A stretch of DNA of 41,108 nt from Anaerolineales bacterium (lineage in GTDB: Bacteria > Chloroflexota > Anaerolineae > Anaerolineales > UBA11579): positions 1 to 41,108 of the forward strand of contig JAFGDK010000016.1 in NCBI GenBank assembly GCA_016932165.1, given 5' to 3'. Numbering within the stretch: position 1 is the first letter of the stretch; every line of letters begins with the position of its first letter. Of this stretch, positions 1 to 8,076 are shown piece by piece. Below the pieces are notes generated by a model that did no database searches, was not told where the DNA came from, and saw only the letters and a list, made by a program, of their open reading frames with translations. A program made the position numbers and the translations under genes.

Positions 1-226
1 ACCACGCCCCAATACACAAAACCCCGGTTTACGGGTGCGCTGAATTGTAACATAGCCGCATTCCGGCGGCAATAGCTGGTAGTAAAGCAAGAAAGATATT
101 TGGAAAAACAAATATTCGCCTCAGATAAACACAGAGTGCCCCGCATTCTCCCGTACGGACATGTTGATCGGTTGCCAGCAACCGACAACTTGTCCAAAGC
201 AAAAAGATCAGCAAAGCTGATCGTCA

Positions 227-280
227 CCCCCACCTGGCCTGCGGCCTGTCCTCCCCCTTTGCAAAGGGGAGGATTATGAG
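227..280. repeat. Dispersed palindromic repeat, short copy 1
   Basis: This copy starts with CCCCCACCTGGCCTGCGG and contains the near-perfect palindrome CCTCCCCCTTTGCAAAGG followed by GGAGG. The same block opens the longer copies at 524 and 4340, but here the match stops after 'GGATTATGAG'. It can fold into a strong stem-loop on either strand. No ORF is attached, so it looks like a non-autonomous (MITE- or REP-like) element; that class is inferred. Confidence 0.75.
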
Positions 281-410
281 CTACCCATGTATCACTTGTT
301 GGCTATCGCCCTTCCCGCCAAAAGCTCCACTTTTTGATCGAAGCCTTTGGATTCGTACGGCTTCAAGGCTTTATGGGCGAAGCGAGGGATTGTGAAGTCT
401 TCAAGTAGAT

Positions 411-476
411 AGATGACACAGTCTGACAAAATCTGACACTTTTTGGGCTTTTCTTGAAAGGTTCAAGCAAGTTGAC
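411..476 (-). repeat. Decamer-bearing repeat element, minus-strand copy
   Basis: Read on the minus strand this begins GTCAACTTGCTTGAACC, continues TTTCAAGAAAAG, and ends in degenerate ~10-base units (GTGTCAGATT, TTGTCAGACT, GTGTCATCT). The copy at 4521-4588 on the plus strand has the same 5' core followed by three GTAACCTTTT-type units. The core is conserved while the decamer sequence differs, so the two are related but diverged members of one family in inverted orientation around the restriction genes. Confidence 0.6.
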
Positions 477-523
477 TATGGTCACCCCCACTTCCGGCTC
501 CGATCTGGCTTTCTCGAAGCAAA

Positions 524-676
524 CCCCACCTGGCCTGCGGCCTGTCCTCCCCCTTTGCAAAGGGGAGGATTATGAGTTCACCGTGATTCTTTAATCGCTA
601 TTGCCCTTCCCTTTTTCAAGGGGAAGGGTGGCTGCGAAGCAGACGGGATGGGGTCTGTATGCCTGGGGTTCGTCCA
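524..676. repeat. Left long direct repeat bounding the restriction island
   Basis: A ~152-bp sequence repeated in the same orientation at 4340-4492; by eye the two copies differ at only about three positions. It is composite: the CCTCCCCCTTTGCAAAGG palindrome block, a short unique joint, a second palindrome block (CCCTTCCC ... GGGAAGGG) and a tail reading TCTGTATGCCTGGGGTTCGT. The two copies enclose exactly the DUF559 gene and the type IIG enzyme. Confidence 0.85.
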
Positions 677-691
677 ATATAGGATTCTGTT

Positions 692-1063
692 CTACTTACA
701 ACTTTGCATCTCATCCAAAATCTTCTTCAGCACACCATCTAGAGATTCAAAAATTTCCTTATTCGTAAACCGGATGACCTTATACCCCCCTGCAAGTAAA
801 TCGCCTTCTCGGTGCTGATCGTACTCTTTTAGTTTGTCATGCACAGGCCCGTCAACTTCAATGATCAGCCGGGCTTCAGGGCAGTAAAAATCAACGATAT
901 AAGCACCTATCAAATGCTGGCGGCGGAACTTGTTACCCGCCAATCGCCGTTCTCGTAAATGTTGCCAGAGATGCTCCTCGGCATCGGTTGGCTTTGTACG
1001 CATCTTCCGCGCTCGTGCCAACAAGCCTTCTCTCGTTTCTCTTGAAATTTTCTTCTCTGTCAT
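692..1063 (-). CDS. DUF559 (Vsr-fold) endonuclease-like protein
   Basis: A 123-residue protein of the DUF559 family, small proteins sharing the PD-(D/E)xK-like fold of very-short-patch repair endonucleases. Visible family features are the basic N-terminal helix region (LWQHLRERRLAG), the F-R-R-Q-H motif, the core 'VDFYCPEARLIIEVDG' with the acidic residues expected at the active site, and a C-terminal 'VIRFTNKEI' strand. I chose the ATG at 1063 because length then matches the family; a longer upstream frame only translates the neighbouring repeat. It lies just downstream of the type IIG gene on the same strand. Biochemical role is not established; the family is common in accessory regions and a DNA-nicking activity is inferred. 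Confidence 0.85.
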   Translation of the reverse strand: MTEKKISRETREGLLARARKMRTKPTDAEEHLWQHLRERRLAGNKFRRQHLIGAYIVDFYCPEARLIIEVDGPVHDKLKEYDQHREGDLLAGGYKVIRFTNKEIFESLDGVLKKILDEMQSCK

Positions 1064-1138
1064 TGTAACTAGTTTAGCACAACCCCACTTCTCTTTTCCT
1101 GAATTAAACCCCCACCTCCGGCTTGCGCCCACAGCCGC

Positions 1139-1272
1139 TGTGCGGCATCCTTCTCCCCCTTCAAAAAGGGGGAGAACCATGAGCAACCAAATCCCAACAC
1201 CGAACGCGGTGCCCCTTCCCTTTTTCAAGGGGAAGGGTGGCTGCGAAGCAGACGGGATGGGGTTTGTCCGAA
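1139..1272. repeat. Partial palindromic repeat between the two nuclease genes
   Basis: It contains an 11-bp perfect stem (TTCTCCCCCTT at 1151-1161, AAGGGGGAGAA at 1166-1176) and then the CCCTTCCC/GGGAAGGG half shared with the long direct repeats, ending in a 'GACGGGATGGGGTTTGTCCG' tail. The element fills the ~210-base gap between the type IIG stop codon and the DUF559 start, so DUF559 may be expressed by readthrough or from a promoter inside the repeat. Confidence 0.7.
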
Positions 1273-1277
1273 TGGGG

Positions 1278-4268
1278 TTACCTCCCCACCGCCTCCTCCA
1301 CGATCCTGATCTCCTCCTCCGTCAATCCATACAGCTCATACACCAGCGCATCGATCTGCCCGTCGGCGGCATCGATCTGGCGCTGCAAGCTGTCCTTCTC
1401 GTGGGGAGTTGCGGCTGCCGCCAGCTGCTTGTGCAGCCCCAGCATTTGCTCCACCAGCGCCACCATCCGGTCGTGCTGGGCGACTTCGGCGGGGTTGTTG
1501 AAGTCGATTGTTCGGATAGGGAGTTGTCTCATGTACATTGGTTTATATTCATAGTAACCCCCACGCTTTGTTGAGGCGATCATCCTCATTATGAAATCAA
1601 CAGCCTTGGAATTTAAAATCCCCAAAAGATAAAGACTATCAGATGCAAGAATTGTTGTTTTATCATTTGAGTAATAACTTTGTTCGTCAATAGCATATGA
1701 TGCTCTATTGGCGATTGCAGGGACAATTATTTTTGGTTTATCAAATTCCTGATAGTAATCACATGCTCTAAGTTCCCACCAATAATCTCCTTGATCATAA
1801 CGCCCTTGAGCTCTTTTTATATATTTGTTCAGATGCTTTGCTATAGCTGGGTGTTGATTGCTAAACCAATGCCAGGTATCCTTATTATTTGAATTTTTAT
1901 TTGTCCAACCTCTCTCAATTAGGATCAAATATCTATCACTACTTGGTGATGTATAACGTTTTATATCTTTTCCAGCTAAGAAAGGTTTTAGTAAAGCTGA
2001 GGAGTGAGGAGATTCTTCTAGTATTTCACTTTTTTGGGTTTCATCAATAATGAATGCTTCATTAAGGCCCGTTTTTATTCCATAAAAAATCTTATTTTCC
2101 AAATATTTTTCGAGATGGACTCCTACCTGATTAATTTTCTCCATCAGGTTTTGAGTTTTCTTATCAATCAAGGTCCAGCCTGTTGCTGCCAATCTGTTTA
2201 GCTCAAGTTCAAACTTATTTTTTGATACATATTCTTTTAGATCTTGGAAATCTAGGTTTTTAATATTCGTTCCTTCAAATAACTCAGTGGGCTTGTTGTT
2301 TTGTATAGTAAGGATACAGGGATATGTTGTGGCTTTTCTAAATACTGGCAAATCACCAAAGTCAACAATTTCGATTATCCTGTACTTTCTTATTAGCTCC
2401 TGCAGAGGCTTCCCATAATTAGCTCGCATCCATTTATTTGCCACAATGTAACAAAATATTCCATCCTTATTTAGCAAACTCAAACCTTTTTCAATAAAAA
2501 ACATATACAAATCTGCCATACCCCCGTGAACAAAGAAATGATTACTGAAGTAATCTTTATATTCAACAAGTAATTCCTGCCGCACATACGGCGGATTCCC
2601 AATCACCGCATTAAAACCTCCCGCGGCCATGATCTCCTTGAACTCCGTCTGCCAGTCGAAGGCGTTGATCCGGTAGCGCGTCTCGGCATCCATCCCGAAC
2701 AAGCTCGCCTGGGTGCCGGCATAAAAGTCCGGGCCGATCAGCGAGTTGCCGCACTTGATGTTATCGTCCAGCGCCGGCAGCGCCCGCTCCTGGAACATCT
2801 CCATCTGGCTGCCGCCCTCGCCCTCCAGCACCTTCAGCAGCAGCGAGAGCTTGGTCACCTCCACCGCCTGGCTGTCGATGTCCACCCCGTAGATATTGTT
2901 CAGCAAGATCCGCTTGCGCTCCTCGATCGTCAGCCGCCAGTCATCTTCGCCCACCTGCACCATCCGCCCCTTGTCGGCCTTCACGTCTGAGTTCTGGTAC
3001 TGCTCCAGGTGCCAGTCCAGCAGGTACTGGTACGCCCCGATCAAAAACGAGCCGGAGCCGCACGCCGGGTCTAATATCCGCAGGCGGCTCGCCTGCCGCG
3101 GCGTCTTGTCCGCCAGCAGCTTGCCCACCGTGTTCTCCACGATGTAATCCACAATGTAGGTCGGGGTGTAATACACCCCCCCGGCCTTCTTCACCTCCGG
3201 CTTCTCTTCCACCTTGGCGCGGTGGCCCTCCGTCAGCCGGATCACCTTGCCCAAAAACTGCTCGTACACCTGCCCGAGGATATCGGCGGGCAGCACCGAG
3301 AACTCATAGGGCGAGTCCGGGTAATACAAATGGCTCAAGATCCCCTTCAGCACCTTGTCATCCATCGCCAGGTGCGGGGTCAGGTCATCCGGGTGCCCGC
3401 TGCGCCCGGCTTCTTTCCTGAAGTGGAACAGCCCGGAGTTGTAGCGGTCGTCGGCCCGTTTGAACAGTTTCACCAGCCCCTCATACAGCTTTTCGCCCTG
3501 CGCCAGCCCCTGCAGCTGCCCGTACATCTCAAAGCCGCGGTCCTCGCCAATCCGCAGGAAGATGATCCGGTCGATGATCCGCTGGACGGCGAAGTTCAGC
3601 TCCCGCTGGCTCAGCTTGGCATTCCGCAGCGCCAGGTTGCGGGCCAGTTCCTCCCGCCAGCGCTCGATCTCGGCCAGGAAGGCGTCGTCCACCTGCTGCG
3701 TGCCGCGCGCCGTCTTAAACTCGCCCGCATAGCGGTCAAAATCGCCCTTCAGCACCGCGTCCTTGCTAAACACCGCCGCGATCTGCTCCCACACCTCGGG
3801 GTACTGCTCAAAGGTGAAGTACATCACCCGCCCGGTGGCAATCCCGTCACTCTTCACCGGCCGGTTGCGGCAGTCATACACCGCAAACTCCTCAAAATCG
3901 GTCACGATCGACACCGGCAGCTTGGCGCTCCACGCATACCGCCGCACCTGGTAAGCCGGGGCGATGTCATCCTTCAGATTCACCGATGGTTTCTTGGCTT
4001 CGACAAAGAACTTGCGGTCTCCCCCCACCCGGAAGCTGTAATCCGGCGCCTTGCTGATCCCCTCAATCCGCACCTTGTCCTCATGCACCACATCCTTATA
4101 CCGCTCGGAGTAATTGCTCGTGTTATCCACATCCCAGCCCAGCGCCTTGAAGAACGGATCAATGAATTCCCGCCGGGTTTGGGTCTCGTTGTACTCGCTG
4201 GACGTGTAATCTGCCCGGTTGCGCTGGAAGCGCTCGACCAATGCCAAAATACTCTCAGGTGCGGCCAT
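1278..4268 (-). CDS. Type IIG (Eco57I-like) restriction-modification enzyme
   Basis: A 996-residue single-chain restriction endonuclease and adenine methyltransferase. The N-terminus carries a PD-(D/E)xK nuclease (P75-D76, then E90-A-K92). The middle is an N6-adenine methyltransferase of gamma type: 'GGVYYTPTYIVDYIV' (363-377), SAM-binding motif DPACGSGSF (400-408), GVDIDSQAV (461-469), GNSLIG (507-512) and catalytic NPPY (558-561). The C-terminal third is a TaqI-like target recognition domain. Length fits the family. Base composition changes abruptly: the DNA for the recognition domain (about 1550-2585) is AT-rich (22 of 60 G+C in bases 1681-1740) while the methyltransferase DNA is GC-rich (42 of 60 in 3181-3240), and the last ~90 codons are GC-rich again. 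This indicates an imported specificity domain. The frame appears intact. Confidence 0.93.
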   Translation of the reverse strand: MAAPESILALVERFQRNRADYTSSEYNETQTRREFIDPFFKALGWDVDNTSNYSERYKDVVHEDKVRIEGISKAPDYSFRVGGDRKFFVEAKKPSVNLKDDIAPAYQVRRYAWSAKLPVSIVTDFEEFAVYDCRNRPVKSDGIATGRVMYFTFEQYPEVWEQIAAVFSKDAVLKGDFDRYAGEFKTARGTQQVDDAFLAEIERWREELARNLALRNAKLSQRELNFAVQRIIDRIIFLRIGEDRGFEMYGQLQGLAQGEKLYEGLVKLFKRADDRYNSGLFHFRKEAGRSGHPDDLTPHLAMDDKVLKGILSHLYYPDSPYEFSVLPADILGQVYEQFLGKVIRLTEGHRAKVEEKPEVKKAGGVYYTPTYIVDYIVENTVGKLLADKTPRQASRLRILDPACGSGSFLIGAYQYLLDWHLEQYQNSDVKADKGRMVQVGEDDWRLTIEERKRILLNNIYGVDIDSQAVEVTKLSLLLKVLEGEGGSQMEMFQERALPALDDNIKCGNSLIGPDFYAGTQASLFGMDAETRYRINAFDWQTEFKEIMAAGGFNAVIGNPPYVRQELLVEYKDYFSNHFFVHGGMADLYMFFIEKGLSLLNKDGIFCYIVANKWMRANYGKPLQELIRKYRIIEIVDFGDLPVFRKATTYPCILTIQNNKPTELFEGTNIKNLDFQDLKEYVSKNKFELELNRLAATGWTLIDKKTQNLMEKINQVGVHLEKYLENKIFYGIKTGLNEAFIIDETQKSEILEESPHSSALLKPFLAGKDIKRYTSPSSDRYLILIERGWTNKNSNNKDTWHWFSNQHPAIAKHLNKYIKRAQGRYDQGDYWWELRACDYYQEFDKPKIIVPAIANRASYAIDEQSYYSNDKTTILASDSLYLLGILNSKAVDFIMRMIASTKRGGYYEYKPMYMRQLPIRTIDFNNPAEVAQHDRMVALVEQMLGLHKQLAAAATPHEKDSLQRQIDAADGQIDALVYELYGLTEEEIRIVEEAVGR

Positions 4269-4339
4269 AAATCCCTCTCAGATAGTGGAAGACAGGCAAA
4301 GAAATTATAGTACAGATACATTTGGTTGGCTCAAAATAA

Positions 4340-4492
4340 CCCCCACCTGGCCTGCGGCCTGTCCTCCCCCTTTGCAAAGGAGAGGATTATGAGTTCACCG
4401 TGATTCTTTAATCGCTCTTTCCCTTCCCTTTTTCAAGGGGAAGGGTGGCTGCGAAGCAGACGGGATGGGGTCTGTATGCCTGGGGTTCGTCC
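4340..4492. repeat. Right long direct repeat bounding the restriction island
   Basis: Same orientation and near-identical sequence to 524-676 (differences seen: GGGG/GGAG in the first palindrome, and CGCTATTG/CGCTCTTT in the joint). It lies 70 bases upstream of the type IIG start codon. Recombination between the pair would delete both nuclease genes as one ~3.8-kb unit. Confidence 0.85.
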
Positions 4493-4520
4493 GGCTGGGA
4501 TCGGGTTGGCCTTGCTGGTT

Positions 4521-4588
4521 GTCAACCCGCTTGAACCTTTCAAGAAAGACCGAAAATGTGTAACCTTTTGTAACCTTTTGTAACCTTT
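4521..4588 (+). repeat. Decamer-bearing repeat element, plus-strand copy
   Basis: The core GTCAACCCGCTTGAACC-TTTCAAGAAAG is followed after a short spacer by three tandem copies of GTAACCTTTT (4560-4588, last one ending CTTTCC). The core contains a short palindrome (CTTGAA ... TTCAAG). It is the inverted-orientation relative of 411-476. Confidence 0.7.
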
Positions 4589-4871
4589 CCAGGCATAACT
4601 TTTTCACTGCAGCCTCGGCATACCGAAATTTGACCTCTATCTCGCTGATCCTTTGCTATCAAGAATATCAGACCAATTCTTCAGTTTCAGAAGATTTGCG
4701 CCCACAAAATCATTGAATCCAATTCACACCCATTTACTCCTCAAAAACCCTGGCTTTGAGAAAGCCATCACCGGAAAGTGGTTCCCTGATTCCTCGCTCC
4801 CCAATCCCTAATCCCTCCTTTTCTGTTATCATGGTGGGCGCAAAAAAACAAGGAATCAAAACCTCCGCACC
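4589..4871. other. Intergenic region upstream of the ABC operon
   Basis: No gene is visible. The region is AT-rich at first, then holds pyrimidine-rich text. A TATCAT hexamer at about 4827-4832, some 40 bases before the ABC ATPase start, is the best -10 candidate; I see no good -35. The ribosome binding site of the following gene is weak (AAGG at 4850-4853 is too far from the start). Confidence 0.4.
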
Positions 4872-5645
4872 ATGATCCAGCTCAACCAGGTCACCTACCA
4901 ATATCCTCAGCACCAGCCGGTCTTCCAGGGCTTTGATTGGCGCGTCCAGCGCGGCGAAGCCTGGGCGGTGCTTGGCCCCTCCGGTTGTGGCAAGAGCACT
5001 CTCCTCTACCTGCTCGCCGGGCTGCGCTTCCCCCAAAGCGGTCAGGTGATCATTGGGGGAGAATTTTTATCCAAACCCCGCCCCAACACCGGCCTGATCC
5101 TCCAGGATTACGGCCTGCTACCTTGGGCCACCGTCTCCGAGAATGCCAGCCTCGGGCTGCGCTTGCGCCTCTTCTACGGTCCAGACGGGCGTCACGCCCC
5201 CGCCGGCCAGCAAGTTCAGGATGCCGAGGCGCAGGCCAACCACTGGCTCGACCGGCTGGGATTGACTGAGGTCAAGGATAAATATCCCGGCCAAATCTCC
5301 GGCGGCCAGCGCCAGCGCACCGCCATTGCCCGCACCCTGGCCACTGATCCTGATCTGCTGCTCATGGATGAACCATTTGCCTCGCTGGATGCCCCCACCC
5401 GCCAAAGTCTGGGCCGCCTGGTACGCAGTCTGCGCCAGGAGGCCGGGCTGACCACCATCATCGTCACCCATGCAATTGAGGAAGCCGCCCGGCTGGGAGA
5501 GCGCATCCTGGTGCTGAACCAGCCGCCCAACCGCAGCCCGCAGATTGTTGAGAACCCCGGTGCCGCCGTGGAAGGGTACAGCGAATCAGCCCAATATCTC
5601 TCCCTCTGCACCCGGCTGCGGGGATTATTGGAGCCGGCCCAATGA
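4872..5645 (+). CDS. ABC transporter ATP-binding protein (NitT/TauT type)
   Basis: A 257-residue nucleotide-binding subunit of an importer-like ABC system. Walker A GPSGCGKST is at 35-43, the Q-loop glutamine at 78, signature SGGQ at 143-146, Walker B LLLMDE at 162-167 and the switch histidine at 200. The sequence style (LILQDYGLLPW, TLATDPDLLLMDEPFASLD) matches the nitrate/sulfonate/taurine/thiamine-precursor group. Its stop overlaps the permease start by four bases (ATGA), so translation is coupled. Unusually, no periplasmic substrate-binding protein lies beside it, so substrate cannot be read from context. Roughly 20 residues rich in Q and A lie between Q-loop and signature. Confidence 0.93.
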   Translation: MIQLNQVTYQYPQHQPVFQGFDWRVQRGEAWAVLGPSGCGKSTLLYLLAGLRFPQSGQVIIGGEFLSKPRPNTGLILQDYGLLPWATVSENASLGLRLRLFYGPDGRHAPAGQQVQDAEAQANHWLDRLGLTEVKDKYPGQISGGQRQRTAIARTLATDPDLLLMDEPFASLDAPTRQSLGRLVRSLRQEAGLTTIIVTHAIEEAARLGERILVLNQPPNRSPQIVENPGAAVEGYSESAQYLSLCTRLRGLLEPAQ

Positions 5646-6388
5646 ACGCACGCAAAGTGCTCCTGGCCGCTTTGGGGATCGGCGTGGCCTGGCAGCTTCT
5701 CGCCTGGCTGCTGGACACCAATATTCTCCCTGGGCCGCTGCTCGTACTGCAAACCTTTACCGCTGAGATCGGCGCAGACCTGGGCGGGCACTTCCTGGCC
5801 AGCCTGTGGCGGGTGTTGGCTTCCATGCTGCTCTCCGTCGCGTTGGCTGCCCCTGCCGGGCTGATCCTGGGCCAATCCCGGAGGCTGAACGACTTCTTTT
5901 CACCGGTAATTTATTTGCTTTACCCAATCCCAAAAGTGGTGCTGGTGCCGGTGGTGCTCCTCTTTCTGGGCATCACTGACCTCTCCAAGATCGTCATCAT
6001 CTTTCTGATCCTCTTCTTCCAGATTTTGGTGCTGGTGCGCGATCAGGCAGCTGCCATCCGCCCGGAGTTGATCTATTCAGTCCGCAGTCTGGGGGCTGGG
6101 CGGCGGGGTCTGTTTCGCTTTGTCTATCTCCCAGCCAGCCTGCCCGCCATTCTGACTGCCCTGCGCCAATCCATCGGAACAGCAGTTGCAGTTTTGTATA
6201 TCGTCGAGCTGACCGCCACCCAAAAAGGCCTGGGCTACTATATCTATTTCAACGGCAGCACCCTGTTTGATTATCCCAAAATGTACGCCGGGGTGCTGGC
6301 GATGAGCCTCTTGGGCCTGGGGATGTACTACGCGGTGGATGTGCTTCACCGCCAGATCTCCCCGTGGCAGTTCAGCGAAAGGGAATAA
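5642..6388 (+). CDS. ABC transporter permease (NitT/TauT type)
   Basis: A 248-residue inner-membrane permease of the binding-protein-dependent transport family, with about six hydrophobic segments and an N-terminal signal-anchor helix (LLAALGIGVAWQLLAWLL). The cytoplasmic coupling loop around residues 140-160 (ELIYSVRSLGAGRRGLFRF) corresponds to the EAA motif that docks on the ATPase. It overlaps the ATPase gene by four bases and abuts the next gene. The partner ATPase is 4872-5645; together they would form a half-sized importer requiring a binding protein encoded elsewhere. Substrate unknown; sulfonate, pyrimidine or thiamine precursors are the usual options for this family. Confidence 0.9.
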   Translation: MNARKVLLAALGIGVAWQLLAWLLDTNILPGPLLVLQTFTAEIGADLGGHFLASLWRVLASMLLSVALAAPAGLILGQSRRLNDFFSPVIYLLYPIPKVVLVPVVLLFLGITDLSKIVIIFLILFFQILVLVRDQAAAIRPELIYSVRSLGAGRRGLFRFVYLPASLPAILTALRQSIGTAVAVLYIVELTATQKGLGYYIYFNGSTLFDYPKMYAGVLAMSLLGLGMYYAVDVLHRQISPWQFSERE

Positions 6389-7093
6389 ATGACACATCTC
6401 AAAGGCAACCAGCGCGCCGCTTATGTTCAGTCCATGTTCGGGCGCATCGCCCACCGCTACGACCTGCTCAACCGATTGATGACCGTGGGACAAGATATCC
6501 GCTGGCGGCGCGAGCTGATCCGGCGATTAAATCTCTCCCCGGAAGCATTGGTGATCGATACCGGCGCAGGTACCGGTGACCTGGCTCTGGAGATCAAGCG
6601 AAAGCACCCCCAAAGTGTGGTGGTGGCGAGTGATTTTACCTACGAGATGGTATTGGTGGGCAAGCAGCGGCCTGGCGCACACGCCGTGCACTGGGTGATT
6701 GCCGACGCAATCAATTTACCCTTTGCCAGCGGGTGTGCCGATCGGGTCGTATCAGGCTTCTTGCTGAGAAATGTCCCCGATGTTCCCCGCACGCTGGATG
6801 AGCAGTACCGCTGCCTTAGGTCTGGCGGCCAGGTGGGCAGTATCGATACCACTCCGCCGCGGGACAACTGGCTGCGCCCCTTCCTGGAATTTCACCTGCA
6901 TACCGTGATCCCGTTTTTAGGCAGATTGGTGGCGGGGGATGCTGAGGCCTATACCTACCTGCCCGATTCCACCGAAAAATTCCTCACCGCCGAGCATTTG
7001 GCTGCCGCATTCTCCGCTGCCGGCTTCAAAGCAGTTGGCTTCGCCCGCCGGATGTTTGGCACCATCGGCATCCATTGGGGGCACAAGGATTGA
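6389..7093 (+). CDS. UbiE/MenG-like class I methyltransferase
   Basis: A 234-residue SAM-dependent methyltransferase. The N-terminal stretch 'MFGRIAHRYDLLNRL' and 'RWRRELIRRL' follow the UbiE/demethylmenaquinone methyltransferase pattern, and the SAM-binding glycine loop VIDTGAGTGD lies at 55-64; 'LLRNVPDVPRTLDE' matches the post-motif region. The start codon directly follows the permease stop with no spacer, so it is the third gene of the transporter operon. In quinone-producing bacteria this family methylates the menaquinone ring, but the position in a transport operon and divergence in the last third leave another small-molecule substrate possible. No men genes are in the window. Confidence 0.85.
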   Translation: MTHLKGNQRAAYVQSMFGRIAHRYDLLNRLMTVGQDIRWRRELIRRLNLSPEALVIDTGAGTGDLALEIKRKHPQSVVVASDFTYEMVLVGKQRPGAHAVHWVIADAINLPFASGCADRVVSGFLLRNVPDVPRTLDEQYRCLRSGGQVGSIDTTPPRDNWLRPFLEFHLHTVIPFLGRLVAGDAEAYTYLPDSTEKFLTAEHLAAAFSAAGFKAVGFARRMFGTIGIHWGHKD

Positions 7094-7134
7094 AAATTGC
7101 TTTAAGCTGGGGGAAATCAAATATAAAGCTTATG

Positions 7135-8076
7135 CTAGCGCTTAAAGATCTGGACCAGGTAAAGGGCAAGGGCGCTGATGATTGCAATTCCCATCAAGGT
7201 TAAACCAGCGTAAGAGATTGCCAGTTGGGGCGAAATATGGCGGAAATTCTCCCGGATCACACCCAGCCCTCTCTTGTGGGGCATTTCCAGGATCACCACA
7301 GTGATGTTATCTTTTCCCCCCGCCTGATTGGCCGCTGTAATCAGATCATCCGCAGTTTTGTTCAAATCCGGCTGTGCCAGCAAGGCCCCAATCTCTTGAT
7401 CATTGACCATATCATTTAGCCCGTCCGAACAAAGCAGCAGCCGGTCACCGGAACGCAGGCGGAAGCCCTGATTCTCTTTCTCAGCTTGGGAATTGCGGTC
7501 TGTGCGGATGCGCAGATCAACCTCGGGGGTCGTCTCCGAGCCGAGGTAGCGGCGGATAATATTGGCATGCGGATGTGCACGGGCTTGCTCAGTGGTCAGC
7601 GCGCCGGCGTCAACCGCCTCGCGCACCCAGGTGTGATCAACATTCAACTGGATCAGTTTCCGGCCGCGTAGCAAGTAGAGACGCGAGTTGCCCACATGTG
7701 CGCTGTAAAGCTGGCCGCCGATCACCCAGGCACAAACGGCCGTGGTGCCCATCCCGAATAGGGTCTCACTATTGCTGCCCTGAGCCTGGATTGTCTGGCT
7801 GGCCCGGATCATAGCCGCCTCCATGATCGCCAGCGGCTGGCTGGCATTGCTGACCGAAACAGCATCGCAGATCATCTCGACAGCGATATTGGAGGCGACT
7901 TCCCCGGCGCGGTGCCCACCGATGCCGTCCGCCACAATCGCAAAGACCACCGGGGTGGCCTGCGGCTGGTTCAATGTGAACGCCGCTACGGCAAACTGAT
8001 CTTCATTGTTCTTGCCCTTGCGCCCGGGATGGCTGCCTGCCGCAATGCCCAGATGTGCCTTTTCAGCGGGGATCAT
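7135..8076 (-). CDS. PP2C-family protein phosphatase with C-terminal membrane anchor
   Basis: A 313-residue PPM/PP2C serine/threonine phosphatase. Metal-binding motifs are visible: N-N-E-D at 23-26, DGIGGH at 50-55, 'LLLCSDGLNDMV' in the second half and GGKDNITVV near residue 255. After the catalytic domain comes a linker and one hydrophobic helix (about 288-309) ending in IFKR, so the enzyme is anchored with its catalytic domain in the cytoplasm. Its start overlaps the stop of the upstream FHA-domain gene by four bases. Such phosphatases normally reverse Hanks-type kinase phosphorylation; no kinase is encoded here. The neighbour's FHA domain would bind phosphothreonine peptides, so the two probably act on the same signal. 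Confidence 0.93.
   Translation of the reverse strand: MIPAEKAHLGIAAGSHPGRKGKNNEDQFAVAAFTLNQPQATPVVFAIVADGIGGHRAGEVASNIAVEMICDAVSVSNASQPLAIMEAAMIRASQTIQAQGSNSETLFGMGTTAVCAWVIGGQLYSAHVGNSRLYLLRGRKLIQLNVDHTWVREAVDAGALTTEQARAHPHANIIRRYLGSETTPEVDLRIRTDRNSQAEKENQGFRLRSGDRLLLCSDGLNDMVNDQEIGALLAQPDLNKTADDLITAANQAGGKDNITVVILEMPHKRGLGVIRENFRHISPQLAISYAGLTLMGIAIISALALYLVQIFKR

Larger units (their letters stand above)
1..691. other. Non-coding, repeat-rich left end
   Basis: No convincing gene lies here: the open frames are short, lack ribosome binding sites and run across repeat copies. The stretch is a patchwork of dispersed repeats (listed separately at 227-280, 411-476 and 524-676) joined by low-GC spacer. 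Another partial unit beginning 'CACCCCCACTTCCGGCT' sits at about 483-500. It forms the outer edge of the restriction-modification island that follows. Confidence 0.7.

Noticed and set aside
29-214. 61-residue minus-strand frame at the left end
   Set aside because: No ribosome binding site, no recognisable motif, and it lies in AT-rich repeat-flanked DNA.
1064-1228. N-terminal extension of the DUF559 protein from 1228
   Set aside because: It translates the neighbouring palindromic repeat; ATG 1063 gives the family length.
4395-4607. 70-residue minus-strand frame
   Set aside because: It runs through the long repeat and decamer tandem units, so it is a repeat translation.
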